DNA of 64,000 nucleotides from Streptomyces sp. NBC_00443 (GTDB lineage Bacteria > Actinomycetota > Actinomycetes > Streptomycetales > Streptomycetaceae), in the NCBI RefSeq assembly GCF_036014175.1, contig NZ_CP107917.1, positions 9,300,001 to 9,364,000 of the forward strand. The letters run 5' to 3'. The notes under the pieces were generated by a model. The model did not search any database, was not told the origin of the DNA, and worked only from the letters and a program-made list of their open reading frames with translations. Below, piece by piece: positions 10,382-18,674 of this stretch. Made by a program: the position numbers and the translations under genes. Within the stretch, counting starts at the first letter, position 1, and each line of letters opens with the position of its first letter.

Positions 10382-11189
10382 CCTACTTATCGCTCCGTTG
10401 TGTCCTCTGGCGGTCCCGGCGCGCAGCTGATCGAGCTCGCTCCTGGGCCCGGCAAGAATACGGGTGCAAACGTCGGCGGCGTTGACGGATTAAGGACGCT
10501 CGACGACCGGAAAGAAAGGGTTTTCTGCGGCAGTAAGTCCGGAAGTCTATTGCGTTGGCTTCCTTGTGCGTGCCAGCCGATACTTTAAGCGTGAGGTCGC
10601 GGCAAGTCGATCCCCTGGTTTAAGAATATTGCCCAGGTGTCGGAATTTCGGCTGTATTCCATGAAGGTCTCACATGGGCCCTTTGTCGGCCCTGTCTCGA
10701 TGATCAGGTCGGGTCGCATCATGAACTCGCAGCTCAGCGTTGGTGAGGCGGCGGTGGCAGGCCCCCTTCGTACCTCTTCGGAAGGCTGGGACCCGGTTGT
10801 GATCGGAAGGTGAATATGCTTCTTCTTGCGCGCGGAATCGCTTGTTCCGTCATTGGTTCAATCCAATTTCTCGCGTTACCTGAGGTAACGGAGAACTTTT
10901 CGCGGAACTGAATGCGGGCGCCGGCTGTCATGTGAAGTGAACGGATTGAATAAGGACGCCTGAATTCCTCCTGACCGTCCGGGTGCGCCGGGCTTGGCCG
11001 TCCAGATCTCTCGGCACCACTGTGGCGTCGCCTTGTGGATGCGTCGCCCGTCGACCGGCAGGCACGGAACCCTGCTGAGTTTTGCTTGCGGTGTGTATGA
11101 CCGCCCTGGTAGCGGGGTGGGTGCGGGTACTCGGGCGGGTACTGGGTCATGGTGCTGCGGACCCGTCTGGGCCGTGACGAGGCGAGCAA
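10382..11189. other. Intergenic region upstream of the SARP gene; no convincing gene
   Basis: About 800 bp with locally lower GC between 10600 and 10960, consistent with a regulatory region. I searched both strands for a thiopeptide-like precursor (acidic leader followed by a Cys/Ser/Thr-rich core) and found none. The longest open frames lack Streptomyces codon bias. One perfect palindrome is listed separately. Confidence 0.5.
10874..10890. promoter_or_regulatory. Perfect 8-1-8 palindrome, candidate operator
   Basis: CGTTACCTGAGGTAACG is a perfect inverted repeat with one central base, in the AT-richer part of the region about 490 bp upstream of the SARP start. Size and symmetry suit a dimeric repressor of TetR, GntR or MarR type. 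No cognate regulator is identified. Confidence 0.4.
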
Positions 11190-11560
11190 GGGGTGGTCCA
11201 CCGCCTGGCGTCGGCCAGCAGGGCGCCGAAGGTCCTGGTGCAGCGATGCCGGAGGTCGGAACCGAGCTGGGCGGGGTGGCCAGGCTCGCCGACCGCCGAC
11301 CAGCTGAGGTGCAGTCAGAAGACGGTGCGGCGCTGGCTGCTGCACATCCTCACGGACGGACAGGGCATACCGCTCGCGGTATCGCTGACCGGCGGCACCG
11401 GGGAGTGTCACCCAACCTCTGCCTCAGCTCGACAAGGACCCCAGCCGTCGCGGGTGTCGTCGGCCGGCCATGACGGCGGCCCGACTTGCTCTTCGCGAGG
11501 CACGCCTTGGCCGGGAGCTCCAAGGCCGCTACCCCACGGCTTATACCAGTAAATCGAGGG
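11190..11560 (+). pseudogene. Chimeric transposase remnant (IS630-type N-terminus joined to IS5-type segment)
   Basis: The first part (11190-11337) encodes a helix-turn-helix segment ending in CSQKTVRRWL, typical of IS630-family transposase N-termini. It runs directly into LTDGQGIPLAVSLTGG (from about 11344), a DDE-domain motif of IS5-family transposases. The remainder is shifted among frames (TPAVAGVVGRP, then RRPDLLFA after a stop). Two unrelated insertion sequences therefore decayed at the same place. No terminal repeats or intact reading frame remain. Confidence 0.6.
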
Positions 11561-11627
11561 CATGCGGACATCAAGGAACGAGTGAACAGCACGCGATTCC
11601 TACGGCGGCGACGGAGGCGGTTTCGCC

Positions 11628-11798
11628 ATGGACGAGAAGGTGTTGGAGCGGTTTCCAGCGGGATCTCCGCGCGGATCGTGGCCCGCGGAGGAGCATGCGG
11701 CCCGGCTACGTGACGAGGGCGAGCCCGGCGCGACCGTCGTGATGGACCTGCAGTCGGACGCGTTCCTCGTGGTCATCGAGGATCGCGGCAAGGACTGA
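11628..11798 (+). CDS. Small acidic protein, 56 aa, unknown function
   Basis: ATG at 11628 preceded by GGAGG nine bases upstream; stop TGA at 11796. The product starts MDEKVLERFPAGSPRGSWPA and ends FLVVIEDRGKD. It is acidic, has no membrane segment or cysteine, and its third codon positions are strongly G/C as in real Streptomyces genes. The stop lies about 250 bp from the end of the convergent MEDS-domain gene. I do not recognise a named family, though the sequence looks like a conserved small actinobacterial protein. It follows a decayed transposase region. Confidence 0.55.
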   Translation: MDEKVLERFPAGSPRGSWPAEEHAARLRDEGEPGATVVMDLQSDAFLVVIEDRGKD

Positions 11799-12045
11799 CG
11801 TGCCGAGAGGCTTCGCGCAACGTGGCGGCGACGGCGGGGATCGCACCGCATTCACGCGGCGGATTATTGCCGGCACGGTATGGGCTACGCGGCCATGAAA
11901 GCTGACGAGTATGCCTTCGGCCGTGGTCGTCTGGCCTCCGTGCAGGCTCCGGTCGGGGTGGCCTGGTCCGTCCAGCCACCGAGGGGCCGCAGTTCTTGCC
12001 GCCGCGTCTCGCTGTGGGCCGATCGGCCGATCGCGGACCCGTCCT

Positions 12046-12981
12046 CTAGCAGCCGATGTAGAACCGGATGACCGTGCCGTCAGCGTCGGTGTGAACACGC
12101 ACGAGGTCTGCGACGCAATGCACCAGCAGTAGGCCCCTGCCACCCCGCTGGTCACGGGTGGGCGGACGGCGCCCGACCAGCGGATCGCTCAGATACCCGC
12201 GGTCGCTGACCTCGCACACCACCTGAGCGTCTTGCGCCCACACTCGCACGCTGCCGGAACCACCTCCGTGTACGACGCTGTTGGTGGTGAGCTCGGCGAC
12301 CGCCAGCGCCAGATCTTCCAGACGCACCCCGTGCAGGCCGAGTTGTGCTGCACGCTCGACGGCGAAGTGTCGCGTGGCCGACAGCTCCTGTACACCGAAC
12401 TCACGCGACCGGGCTGACGTGGGCACCGGCCCCAGCGGCTGGTTGTACAGCTCCACGATGTGCCCGGGGGCAAAGGACGGGCTCGGATGCTGGGATGGGC
12501 CGGAGACGATCAGCGGGTGGGTGGCATACGCGTCGGTGAGGACGCGTTCCTCGAGCCGGTCAGCGTCGTAGGGGCACAGGATGGTCGCTTCCCGGCCTTG
12601 GAAGGCGGGGTTGATCAGCGCCTCGTGTTGGGCGCAGGCCGGGTACTCCAGGCTGCTGCGGCCGGGCCAGATCGGCTCCCCGATGATCCGGACCCGCGTG
12701 GCAGGGTGTGCGTCGGCGAAGGCCCGGAGCACGTTCGGGATGATCCGGCCCGGGTTGCGGCCGGCCTCGGTCATATCGATGAAGCGCACGGATCCTGCGT
12801 CCGCGCCCAGAGTCTCCTTGAGTATGGCCAGGTTCGGGCCGGGCACGGCGACCGCCACCGGCTCCCCGTCTTTGAGCCCACTGCGGATGAAGGGGACGGT
12901 TCCTTCGAGGTACTCCTGCTCACCCCGGTAGAACAGCGCTGGGTGCACGAACGGTTCGGTGGCAGCCGACCTGGTCATCAT
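12046..12981 (-). CDS. MEDS-domain sensor with anti-sigma-type HATPase domain
   Basis: Protein of 311 aa. The N-terminal half (20-180) is a MEDS domain (HPALFYRGEQEYLEGTVPFI, IIGEPIWPGRSSLEYPACAQ), linked in actinobacteria to small-ligand or oxidative sensing. The C-terminal half (about 195-308) is a GHKL ATPase of the RsbW/SpoIIAB type with N-box LAVAELTTNSVVHGG and G-boxes VSDRG and GGRGLLLV. Such proteins usually bind or phosphorylate STAS antagonists and sigma factors. ATG 12981 overlaps the stop of the upstream STAS gene by ATGA, so the two are translationally coupled and probably work together in partner switching near the sigma gene at 14512. Confidence 0.87.
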   Translation of the reverse strand: MMTRSAATEPFVHPALFYRGEQEYLEGTVPFIRSGLKDGEPVAVAVPGPNLAILKETLGADAGSVRFIDMTEAGRNPGRIIPNVLRAFADAHPATRVRIIGEPIWPGRSSLEYPACAQHEALINPAFQGREATILCPYDADRLEERVLTDAYATHPLIVSGPSQHPSPSFAPGHIVELYNQPLGPVPTSARSREFGVQELSATRHFAVERAAQLGLHGVRLEDLALAVAELTTNSVVHGGGSGSVRVWAQDAQVVCEVSDRGYLSDPLVGRRPPTRDQRGGRGLLLVHCVADLVRVHTDADGTVIRFYIGC

Positions 12982-13346
12982 GACACCACCTCGATCGCGT
13001 GCAGCTTCGGCCAGAACATCTCCAGCAGCCGCCGCATGCTGGCAGGTGGCTGCTCAGCGACGATACGTCGCTCTGTCGGAAGGTTATGGGCGGTCACCGC
13101 CAAGGCAGAGACCCCCGCGACGTCGGCGAAGGTCACTGCGGACAGTTCCAGATGACACACCGGCGCACCGCTCCGAACGAGTCCGTCCAGCATCTGCTCC
13201 CAATCTCGGCGCGTCGCCAGGGTGATCTCGCCGGCCACCCGCCACCCGATATCACCGGCCAGAGGTGACACGGTCAGCTCACCGTCCAGCGGGGCGGGCC
13301 GAGATGTCTTTCCATCAGCCTCCGGTGAACCACCCAATCCTGTCAC
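12978..13346 (-). CDS. STAS-domain anti-sigma factor antagonist
   Basis: Protein of 122 aa. Residues 25-115 form a STAS domain: VCHLELSAVTFADVAGVSAL carries the phosphorylatable-loop region with the context FADVAG. It probably sequesters an anti-sigma kinase, likely the MEDS-HATPase encoded immediately downstream with an ATGA overlap. GTG 13346 is the longest start, but the GGAG sequence abuts it, so the GTG about 26 codons inside (LTVSPLAG) is an alternative. Confidence 0.8.
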   Translation of the reverse strand: MTGLGGSPEADGKTSRPAPLDGELTVSPLAGDIGWRVAGEITLATRRDWEQMLDGLVRSGAPVCHLELSAVTFADVAGVSALAVTAHNLPTERRIVAEQPPASMRRLLEMFWPKLHAIEVVS

Positions 13347-13805
13347 CTCCAGTCATATGCCGGTCTGAGACCAGTCTCTCGCGCGCAACGCCAGGGCACG
13401 AACCGTTCACCACAACTTGCCGGTGCTCTCCCAGGATCCATGAAGGCTTGATCCTCCCGTCTCCTCCCGACGTCTCCTCCCGAGGTCCGCGCCCGACGTC
13501 CGCCTGATGTGCGTCGTCAGTGGCGTCACCCGACCGCGGCATGGCTGGCGACCGGCCCGTGCACATATCGAACCCATGGAGTTCGCCGTACTCCACCGCC
13601 AAAGCACTCAAGCGCCGCTCTGGTCCGGGGCGTCTGGGCTGGGTTGCTGCGACCTGGGGTCCGTCGCTCGGATCTCGCACAGCGCGAACCGCAGCACTAC
13701 TCGAAGGAAGGCATCAAAAGGAACGTGGGCCAGGTGCATGGCAGTCGGGCTGGGACTGGCGCACACGCATGGAGAACCAGCGCGACCTCCCGCCACGCCC
13801 GGCCC
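13347..13805. other. Intergenic, no convincing gene
   Basis: About 460 bp upstream of the STAS gene and downstream of the next HATPase gene. All six frames give only short basic, repetitive open frames without plausible start sites. It presumably contains the promoter of the STAS/MEDS pair; I could not identify a confident -10/-35. Confidence 0.4.
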
Positions 13806-14240
13806 TCACCCCTTGCTGCTGCCGTCTGGCTGGGCGGGTGCCGGCGGTGGTTCAAAGCAGGCTGTGACGTCCTTGCCGCGAGGGCAACGGCGTGCCGCCA
13901 CGTCATGGGCGAGGGCGTCGACCAGGAACAGCCCACGTCCACCGGGGGCTTCGTTGCCGGCGTGGCGCTGTTCGGGTAGCTGAGCCGAGGCGTCATGCAC
14001 GGTCACGTGCAAGCATTCCTCGTCCCGTGTGAGGATGAGTTGTGCCGTGCTGTGGGCGTGGACGTGCGCGTTGGTGACCAGCTCGGACGCGGTCAGTACG
14101 ACCGAATCCACCAGATCGGGTGCTGTCCGTTCCCACCCGAGGGCCGCCAGATGACCACGCGTCCAGTCCCTGGCCGTCTTCACGCCACTGCTGATCGGGA
14201 GCGAACGCGCCCATCCCACAGCTCTCAGGTCCTGCGCCAC
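13806..14240 (-). CDS. Anti-sigma-type ATP-binding protein (HATPase_c, RsbW/SpoIIAB-like)
   Basis: Protein of 144 aa consisting of a single GHKL ATPase domain: N-box SVVLTASELVTNAHVHAHST near residue 50, G1 DASAQLP, and glycine box GGRGLFLVDALAHDVAAR near residue 105. These stand-alone kinases hold SigB/F-type sigma factors inactive and phosphorylate STAS antagonists. It is divergent from the sigma-factor gene at 14512, with about 270 bp between them, which supports a functional link. ATG 14240 is preceded by GGAGGAGAA. Confidence 0.87.
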   Translation of the reverse strand: MAQDLRAVGWARSLPISSGVKTARDWTRGHLAALGWERTAPDLVDSVVLTASELVTNAHVHAHSTAQLILTRDEECLHVTVHDASAQLPEQRHAGNEAPGGRGLFLVDALAHDVAARRCPRGKDVTACFEPPPAPAQPDGSSKG

Positions 14241-14426
14241 TTTTTCTCCTCCGGGCCAACTAAGTGCGTGGTCCGTGTGCCCGAAAAGTGGAGCTCCTCA
14301 CCCTCATGACGCCGAAATCCGTGCGTGGGTTCGTGCCGTGTGAGCCGCAGCTTGAGGCGACGCGGCTGCATACTGCTCCACGCCGCGCTGGGTTCGGCGG
14401 TGGTCCCGCGCTTCGCATGATGGCGG

Positions 14427-14451
14427 GTGTGAGGGCGAAACGAAGGGGTAC
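14427..14451 (+). promoter_or_regulatory. Candidate SigB-type promoter of the sigma gene
   Basis: GTGT (14427-14430), a 15-bp spacer and GGGTAC (14446-14451) fit the general stress-sigma consensus GNNT-N14-16-GGGTAY. It lies 60 bp upstream of the sigma-factor start, so the sigma factor may autoregulate. Found by eye; short motifs like this occur by chance. Confidence 0.4.
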
Positions 14452-14511
14452 GCGCTGGTCGTCAGCCGTTTCAAGCGGCAGCGGCTGCCGCGGTTCTGGG
14501 AGAGGAACATC

Positions 14512-15357
14512 ATGGCGATCACGAGCATGCCTGCAGCGCATACGCAGACCAGCGAGCTGCCGGAGATCGCCGATCCCTCTCAGGTGGCACCGAAGGATGC
14601 CCGCGAGCTGTCCAAGGTGTTCTTCAGTCAGCTTGCGCTGCTGGAGGAGGGCACGCCGGAGTACAGCTACGCGCGGAACACACTGATCGAGATGAACCTG
14701 TCCCTGGTCCGCTTCGCGGCCGGCCGGTTCCGCAGTCGCGGGCCGGAGGAGATGGAGGACATCGTCCAGGTTGGCATGATCGGTCTGATCAAGGCGATAG
14801 ACCGGTTCGACCTGTCCCGGGAGACGGAGTTCACCTCGTTCGCCATCCCCTACATTGTGGGTGAGATCAAGCGGTTCTTCCGCGACACAACCTGGGCCGT
14901 CCATGTTCCGCGTCGGTTGCAGGAAGCCCGCGTCCAGCTCGCGCGCGCCATGGAGGAGTTGAGCAGTCGTCTCGGGCGCACCCCGACAGTGAAAGAGCTG
15001 GCGGAGTTGATGAGCCTGTCCGAGGAAGAGGTGCGCGAGGCCCGCCTCGCCGCGAACGGCTACAACTCCTCCTCTCTGGACGCCACCATCAGCGGCAGCG
15101 AGGACGGCGAATCGTCGCTGCAGGACTTCCTCGGCGCCGAGGACACCGCTCTGGAACTGGTGGAGGACTTCCACGCTCTGGCCCCGCTGATTGCCGAACT
15201 CGATGAGCGGGACCGGCAGATCATCCACATGCGGTTCGTGGAGGAACTCACCCAGGCCAATATTGGCGAGGTTCTGGGCGTCTCGCAGATGCACGTCTCC
15301 CGTCTGCTGTCCCGTACCCTCGGCCGTCTGCGTGAAGGCATGCTCACGAATCACTGA
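14512..15357 (+). CDS. RNA polymerase sigma factor, SigB/SigF/SigG family
   Basis: Protein of 281 aa without the sigma-1.1 region. Region 2 (about 60-130) has NLSLVRFAAGRF, MEDIVQVGMIGLIKAIDRFD and TSFAIPYIVGEIKRFFRD; region 3 has VHVPRRLQEARVQLARAMEE; region 4 near the C-terminus has MRFVEELTQANIGEVLGVSQ and MHVSRLLSRTLGRL. This is the stress/development sigma group controlled by partner switching. ATG 14512 follows GAGAGGAAC. Neighbouring HATPase and STAS genes make a coherent regulatory neighbourhood. The exact Streptomyces paralogue cannot be assigned from sequence reading alone. Confidence 0.93.
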   Translation: MAITSMPAAHTQTSELPEIADPSQVAPKDARELSKVFFSQLALLEEGTPEYSYARNTLIEMNLSLVRFAAGRFRSRGPEEMEDIVQVGMIGLIKAIDRFDLSRETEFTSFAIPYIVGEIKRFFRDTTWAVHVPRRLQEARVQLARAMEELSSRLGRTPTVKELAELMSLSEEEVREARLAANGYNSSSLDATISGSEDGESSLQDFLGAEDTALELVEDFHALAPLIAELDERDRQIIHMRFVEELTQANIGEVLGVSQMHVSRLLSRTLGRLREGMLTNH

Positions 15358-15393
15358 GCTGCACGAACCCGAGCCTGGCCGGAATTGAGCTGC

Positions 15394-15410
15394 TCGCCGG
15401 TGACCGGCGA
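15394..15410 (+). terminator. Possible intrinsic terminator after the sigma gene
   Basis: TCGCCGGTGACCGGCGA is an 8-1-8 inverted repeat starting 37 bp after the sigma stop codon. It lacks a T tract, which is common for Streptomyces terminators. Confidence 0.35.
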
Positions 15411-16596
15411 CTTCCTGAGTCTTCGGGTCTGCGCTGCTGTCGACGCTGGCCAGTCGGCGGGACTGCGCCGGCATGGCGGGCCTCGTGTGTTCGCAGTCCG
15501 GGCGGCGGGGAGAGCTGTCTCTCACGGCGATGCGCAGCAGGTTGGCGGCGGGTGGGCGTCCGGGTTCGACCGGCGGCCGTGGTGATGGCGGCTCTGGGCC
15601 GGCAGCCGGCGTACAGCCGCTCGGGCTTCAGTAATCGATGCGTCTGTCGTGTCCCAGGCGCTGCCGGTGGTCGCCTATCGTTCGTGACACGTCGTCGGTA
15701 TCGCCAAATTCCGTGCCTCCGCTGTCGTCTTTTGCATGAGGCCCCCATCGATTCTGGCTGCTCGGGCAGGCCCAGTGCTGGCGGTCGTGAACTGTTCTCA
15801 GGCGGCATCCGGCTGACGGCCAGCTGTACGGGATCGAAAAGCTGTTCATGGCTCGGGCCTGAGCCCCGGTGATCGGAGCGGCGTCGTCAGGCGGGGACGT
15901 TGGACACACTGGCTGGCGTCGTGGAAGGGACGGGCGGCCATAGTCGCTGCCGCAGCGGCCACCGAGATCATCTCGATGGTGACCGTAGTGGCACGAGATC
16001 TCGCGTGACTGCGTCCCGACGGGTGGAAGCCACTACCCTCCTGCATCACCCTGATGCGGCCGGGCGCACAGGACTCAATCCGGAACGGCGCCCTGTCTGC
16101 CGGAACCGGCCTGCGATGGACACCCGCCCCGCAATACCCCTGTCTGGCACCCGCGGCCGGCACCACCACCTGCTCTTGCCGCGGTACCGGCTGGGGCTGG
16201 GCCGAGGACCCGCGTGATGCGGCGGTGCCCTCATCATTCCCAGAGACGACCGGGTAGGCACCGGCACCCGTACGGTGGCCAGGCCCTCAACGACAGGAGC
16301 ACACCTCACACTCCCGGTGCTCGTCTGCAACTCCTGGGCGTCCTCTACGCGTTCCTCAGGAACTGACCCGCAGACGCGGTGAGCGGTCCCTTCCACGGCG
16401 CAACGGCAGCCCAACGACTGGGGCCGCGGTTCCGCCTCTGGCTGCGCGAGAAGGGGCAACAATCGTTCATGCGAGTGTCCGGCGGTGACCCCTTGTGGCC
16501 GGGCAGACACTACTGCACTGTCGTCGGTGAGAGGGGGTCCGCGCCGATCATCGGACGACCAGGGCCTCGGGGCAATAAGGACGGTGATTTGGGGTC
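15411..16596. other. Long stretch without a recognisable gene
   Basis: About 1.2 kb. Several open frames of 60-150 codons exist on both strands but are Arg/Pro/Gly-rich frames of the wrong codon phase, without ribosome sites or family resemblance. I see no tRNA, clear IS end or repeat array. It may be decayed DNA. Confidence 0.45.
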
Positions 16597-17370
16597 ATGC
16601 CCGAGACATCGGTGGCGCACTTCTACGACGAGCTGGCCGACGACTACCACCTGGTCTACGCAGATTGGGACGCGAGCATCCGTCGGCAGGGGGACGCCCT
16701 GGATGCTCTGATCGGCCAGAATCGGGCGGCGGTGCTCGACTGTTCCTGCGGCATCGGCACGCAGGCGATCGGTCTGGCGATGCGCGGGCACCGCGTCACC
16801 GGGAGCGACCTCAGCCCCCGCGCCGCCGCCCGCGCTGCACGTGAGGCCGCCCGCCGGGGCCTGCGCTTACGCACGGCCGTCGCCGACATGCGACGCCTCC
16901 CGTTTTCAGATGGCCAGTTCGACACAGTCGTCTGCGCCGACAATTCGCTGCCTCACCTGCTGACGGAGCAGCATGTGTACGGAGCCCTGGCCGAGATGCG
17001 CCGCGTGCTGCGCCCCGCCGGCCTGCTGCTGGTCAGCACACGCCCCTATGACGATCTGGTGCGCGACCGCCCGGCTTCGACGCGTCCACAAGTCCACCAG
17101 ATCGCCGACACCGACGGTGAAGAACGGACCGTCACCTTCCAGCTCTGGCACTGGCACGACGACGGCGAGCACTACGACTTGGAACACTTCCAACTCCGCT
17201 CGGCAGGCGGACCTTGGTGCGTCCGGGTTCGCCGGACCACCTACTGGGCACTCGGCCGGGACCAGTTGGCGGGCCTCGCAGCCGAGGCCGGCTTTGTCGG
17301 CGTCGGGTGGCGGATGCCGCAGGTGACTGGCTTCTTCCAGCCGCTGCTGGTGGCCCGCGCCGGCGTGTAG
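16597..17370 (+). CDS. Class I SAM-dependent methyltransferase
   Basis: Protein of 257 aa. SAM-binding motif I is VLDCSCGIGTQAIGLA (about residue 46), acidic motif VTGSDLSPRA (about 67), motif II FDTVVCADNSLPHLL (about 108) and motif III LRPAGLLLVSTRPY (about 138). The N-terminus HFYDELADDYHLVYADWD and overall layout resemble glycine/sarcosine N-methyltransferase-like proteins, but the substrate cannot be named. One TTA codon occurs at 16867, so translation may be bldA-dependent. ATG 16597 has only a weak ribosome site (GGGG at about five bases). No obvious operon partner: the next gene is a minus-strand remnant. Confidence 0.87.
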   Translation: MPETSVAHFYDELADDYHLVYADWDASIRRQGDALDALIGQNRAAVLDCSCGIGTQAIGLAMRGHRVTGSDLSPRAAARAAREAARRGLRLRTAVADMRRLPFSDGQFDTVVCADNSLPHLLTEQHVYGALAEMRRVLRPAGLLLVSTRPYDDLVRDRPASTRPQVHQIADTDGEERTVTFQLWHWHDDGEHYDLEHFQLRSAGGPWCVRVRRTTYWALGRDQLAGLAAEAGFVGVGWRMPQVTGFFQPLLVARAGV

Positions 17371-17431
17371 GTGATCCCACCGTCCCGCCTGGGACGGCTG
17401 GTGTCAGTCGGCCACAACTGGCGGGGTACCG

Positions 17432-17750
17432 GGGGGCGAGCCAGAGTTCCTCGGTGAAGTACGGCCAGCCCATGCCGTAGTTGTGGGGGCAGCAGCGGTA
17501 CTGGTCGACGCCGGCCTGGAAGGCCTGCATGGCGAAGCCGTTCTGGAACTGGCCCTGCGTCTTGGCCCGGTTGTCGAGGTCGATGCTGTTGGCGCTGGTG
17601 ACGTAGTGGATGGACGTGCCGTGCGGGGTCCAGGGACGCGGGGGAGCATGTTGAATGCCAGGTCCTCGCAGCGGTCCGCCCACACGGGATCAGAGAAATT
17701 CTGACCGTTGGCATGACAGCACGCCCGCAGGAACCCGGCCAGGGATTTGG
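17432..17750 (-). pseudogene. Fragment of a GH127-type beta-L-arabinofuranosidase
   Basis: Two frames on the minus strand together give SDPVWADRCEDLAFNMLP, then HYVTSANSIDLDNRAKTQ, then the family hallmark YRCCPHNYGMGWPYFTEELW. These are consecutive motifs of the DUF1680/GH127 catalytic region, including the cysteine pair. The first part (about 17750-17640) and the second (about 17640-17432) are in different frames, and both the N-terminal and C-terminal parts of the roughly 600-aa enzyme are missing. It is a decayed fragment, not a functional gene. Confidence 0.72.
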
Positions 17751-17758
17751 TTTGGCCG

Positions 17759-18664
17759 TCAGTCGGGGAGGCAGCTGGTCCGAGGCGTGATGGTCACGGC
17801 GTGCGCGGGCTGTGGCGCGGGTGGTTGGGCGGCCGGGATGCGTTCGAGGACTCCGCCGGCGAAGACGTCGTAGAGCGGCAGCGTTTCGAGATGGACGTAA
17901 CCGATGTGGCAGTCGCAGACCGTCAGTGGGCAGGGACGGGGGCGCAGGGCGGCGCGGTAGGAGCCGTCGTAGAGGTTGCCCAGTTCGGCTCGGACGAAGT
18001 GGCAGCGGCGGACGGTGCCGTCACCGTCGACCGAGATCACGGACTCCCCGGTGCGGCAGGGCAGGCCGGCGCTGGCGTGCGGGTGGCGGCTGTAGGGGAA
18101 GAGGGGATCGAGCGCGGTCCAGTCGTCGGCCTCGGTGTCGCCGTATGTGCGGCCGTCGGCTGCGTTGATCCAGAGGTAGACGTGTCCCGGTAGCTCGGCG
18201 CGCAGGCGGCGGGCCGCCTCCAGGTGCTCGGGGAGCCCGACGACGCCGACGCTGAAGCGGATCCCGCGGTCGGCGAGGTCGTGGCACTTGGTCAGGAAAC
18301 GGTCGTAGGGCGTCTGGCCCGGGTGATAGGTGCACCACAGGGCGAGGGTTTCCGGGGCGGCGTCAGCGAGCCAGTCGGTGCGGCAGCTGAGGTTGGTCTG
18401 GATGGCGACGCGGCGGATGTGCGGCAGGTGCGACAACTCGGCGAGGGTGCGCCGGTACCAGGAGCGGACGAGGCCCTCTCCCCAGGGCGTGAACAGCAGG
18501 GACAACCGGTCGTCGCTGTCGGCTGCCCAGGCGGCGAAGCGTTCCAGGGAGGCCCGGTCGGCGCGCAGTTGAGCGGTGGAGTCCCGCCGCTTGGCGAACG
18601 GGCAGTAAGGGCAGTCGTAGTCGCAGGAGGCGAGCGGGCCGCGGTAGAGGACGGTCAGATCCAT
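17759..18664 (-). CDS. STM4011-family radical SAM protein
   Basis: Protein of 301 aa with the radical-SAM [4Fe-4S] motif CDYDCPYC at residues 14-21. It starts MDLTVLYRGPLASCDYDCPY, very close to the family named after Salmonella STM4011. Extra C-terminal cysteines (GLPCRTGE, VRRCHF, CPLTVCDCHIG) could bind an auxiliary cluster. It is last in a five-gene minus-strand operon; ATG 18664 lies 10 bp after the STM4012-type stop. The reaction is unknown. Neighbours are a second radical-SAM enzyme, a hydrolase, an ATP-grasp-like protein and an LRR protein in the same order as in other bacteria. Confidence 0.9.
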   Translation of the reverse strand: MDLTVLYRGPLASCDYDCPYCPFAKRRDSTAQLRADRASLERFAAWAADSDDRLSLLFTPWGEGLVRSWYRRTLAELSHLPHIRRVAIQTNLSCRTDWLADAAPETLALWCTYHPGQTPYDRFLTKCHDLADRGIRFSVGVVGLPEHLEAARRLRAELPGHVYLWINAADGRTYGDTEADDWTALDPLFPYSRHPHASAGLPCRTGESVISVDGDGTVRRCHFVRAELGNLYDGSYRAALRPRPCPLTVCDCHIGYVHLETLPLYDVFAGGVLERIPAAQPPAPQPAHAVTITPRTSCLPD

Positions 18665-18674
18665 GGCGGGCCGG

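Noticed and set aside
10400..10588. 62-residue plus-strand frame ending in Cys-Ala-Cys as a possible RiPP precursor
   Set aside because: Leader is not acidic or helical, core lacks the Ser/Thr/Cys run expected of a thiopeptide, and there is no ribosome site.
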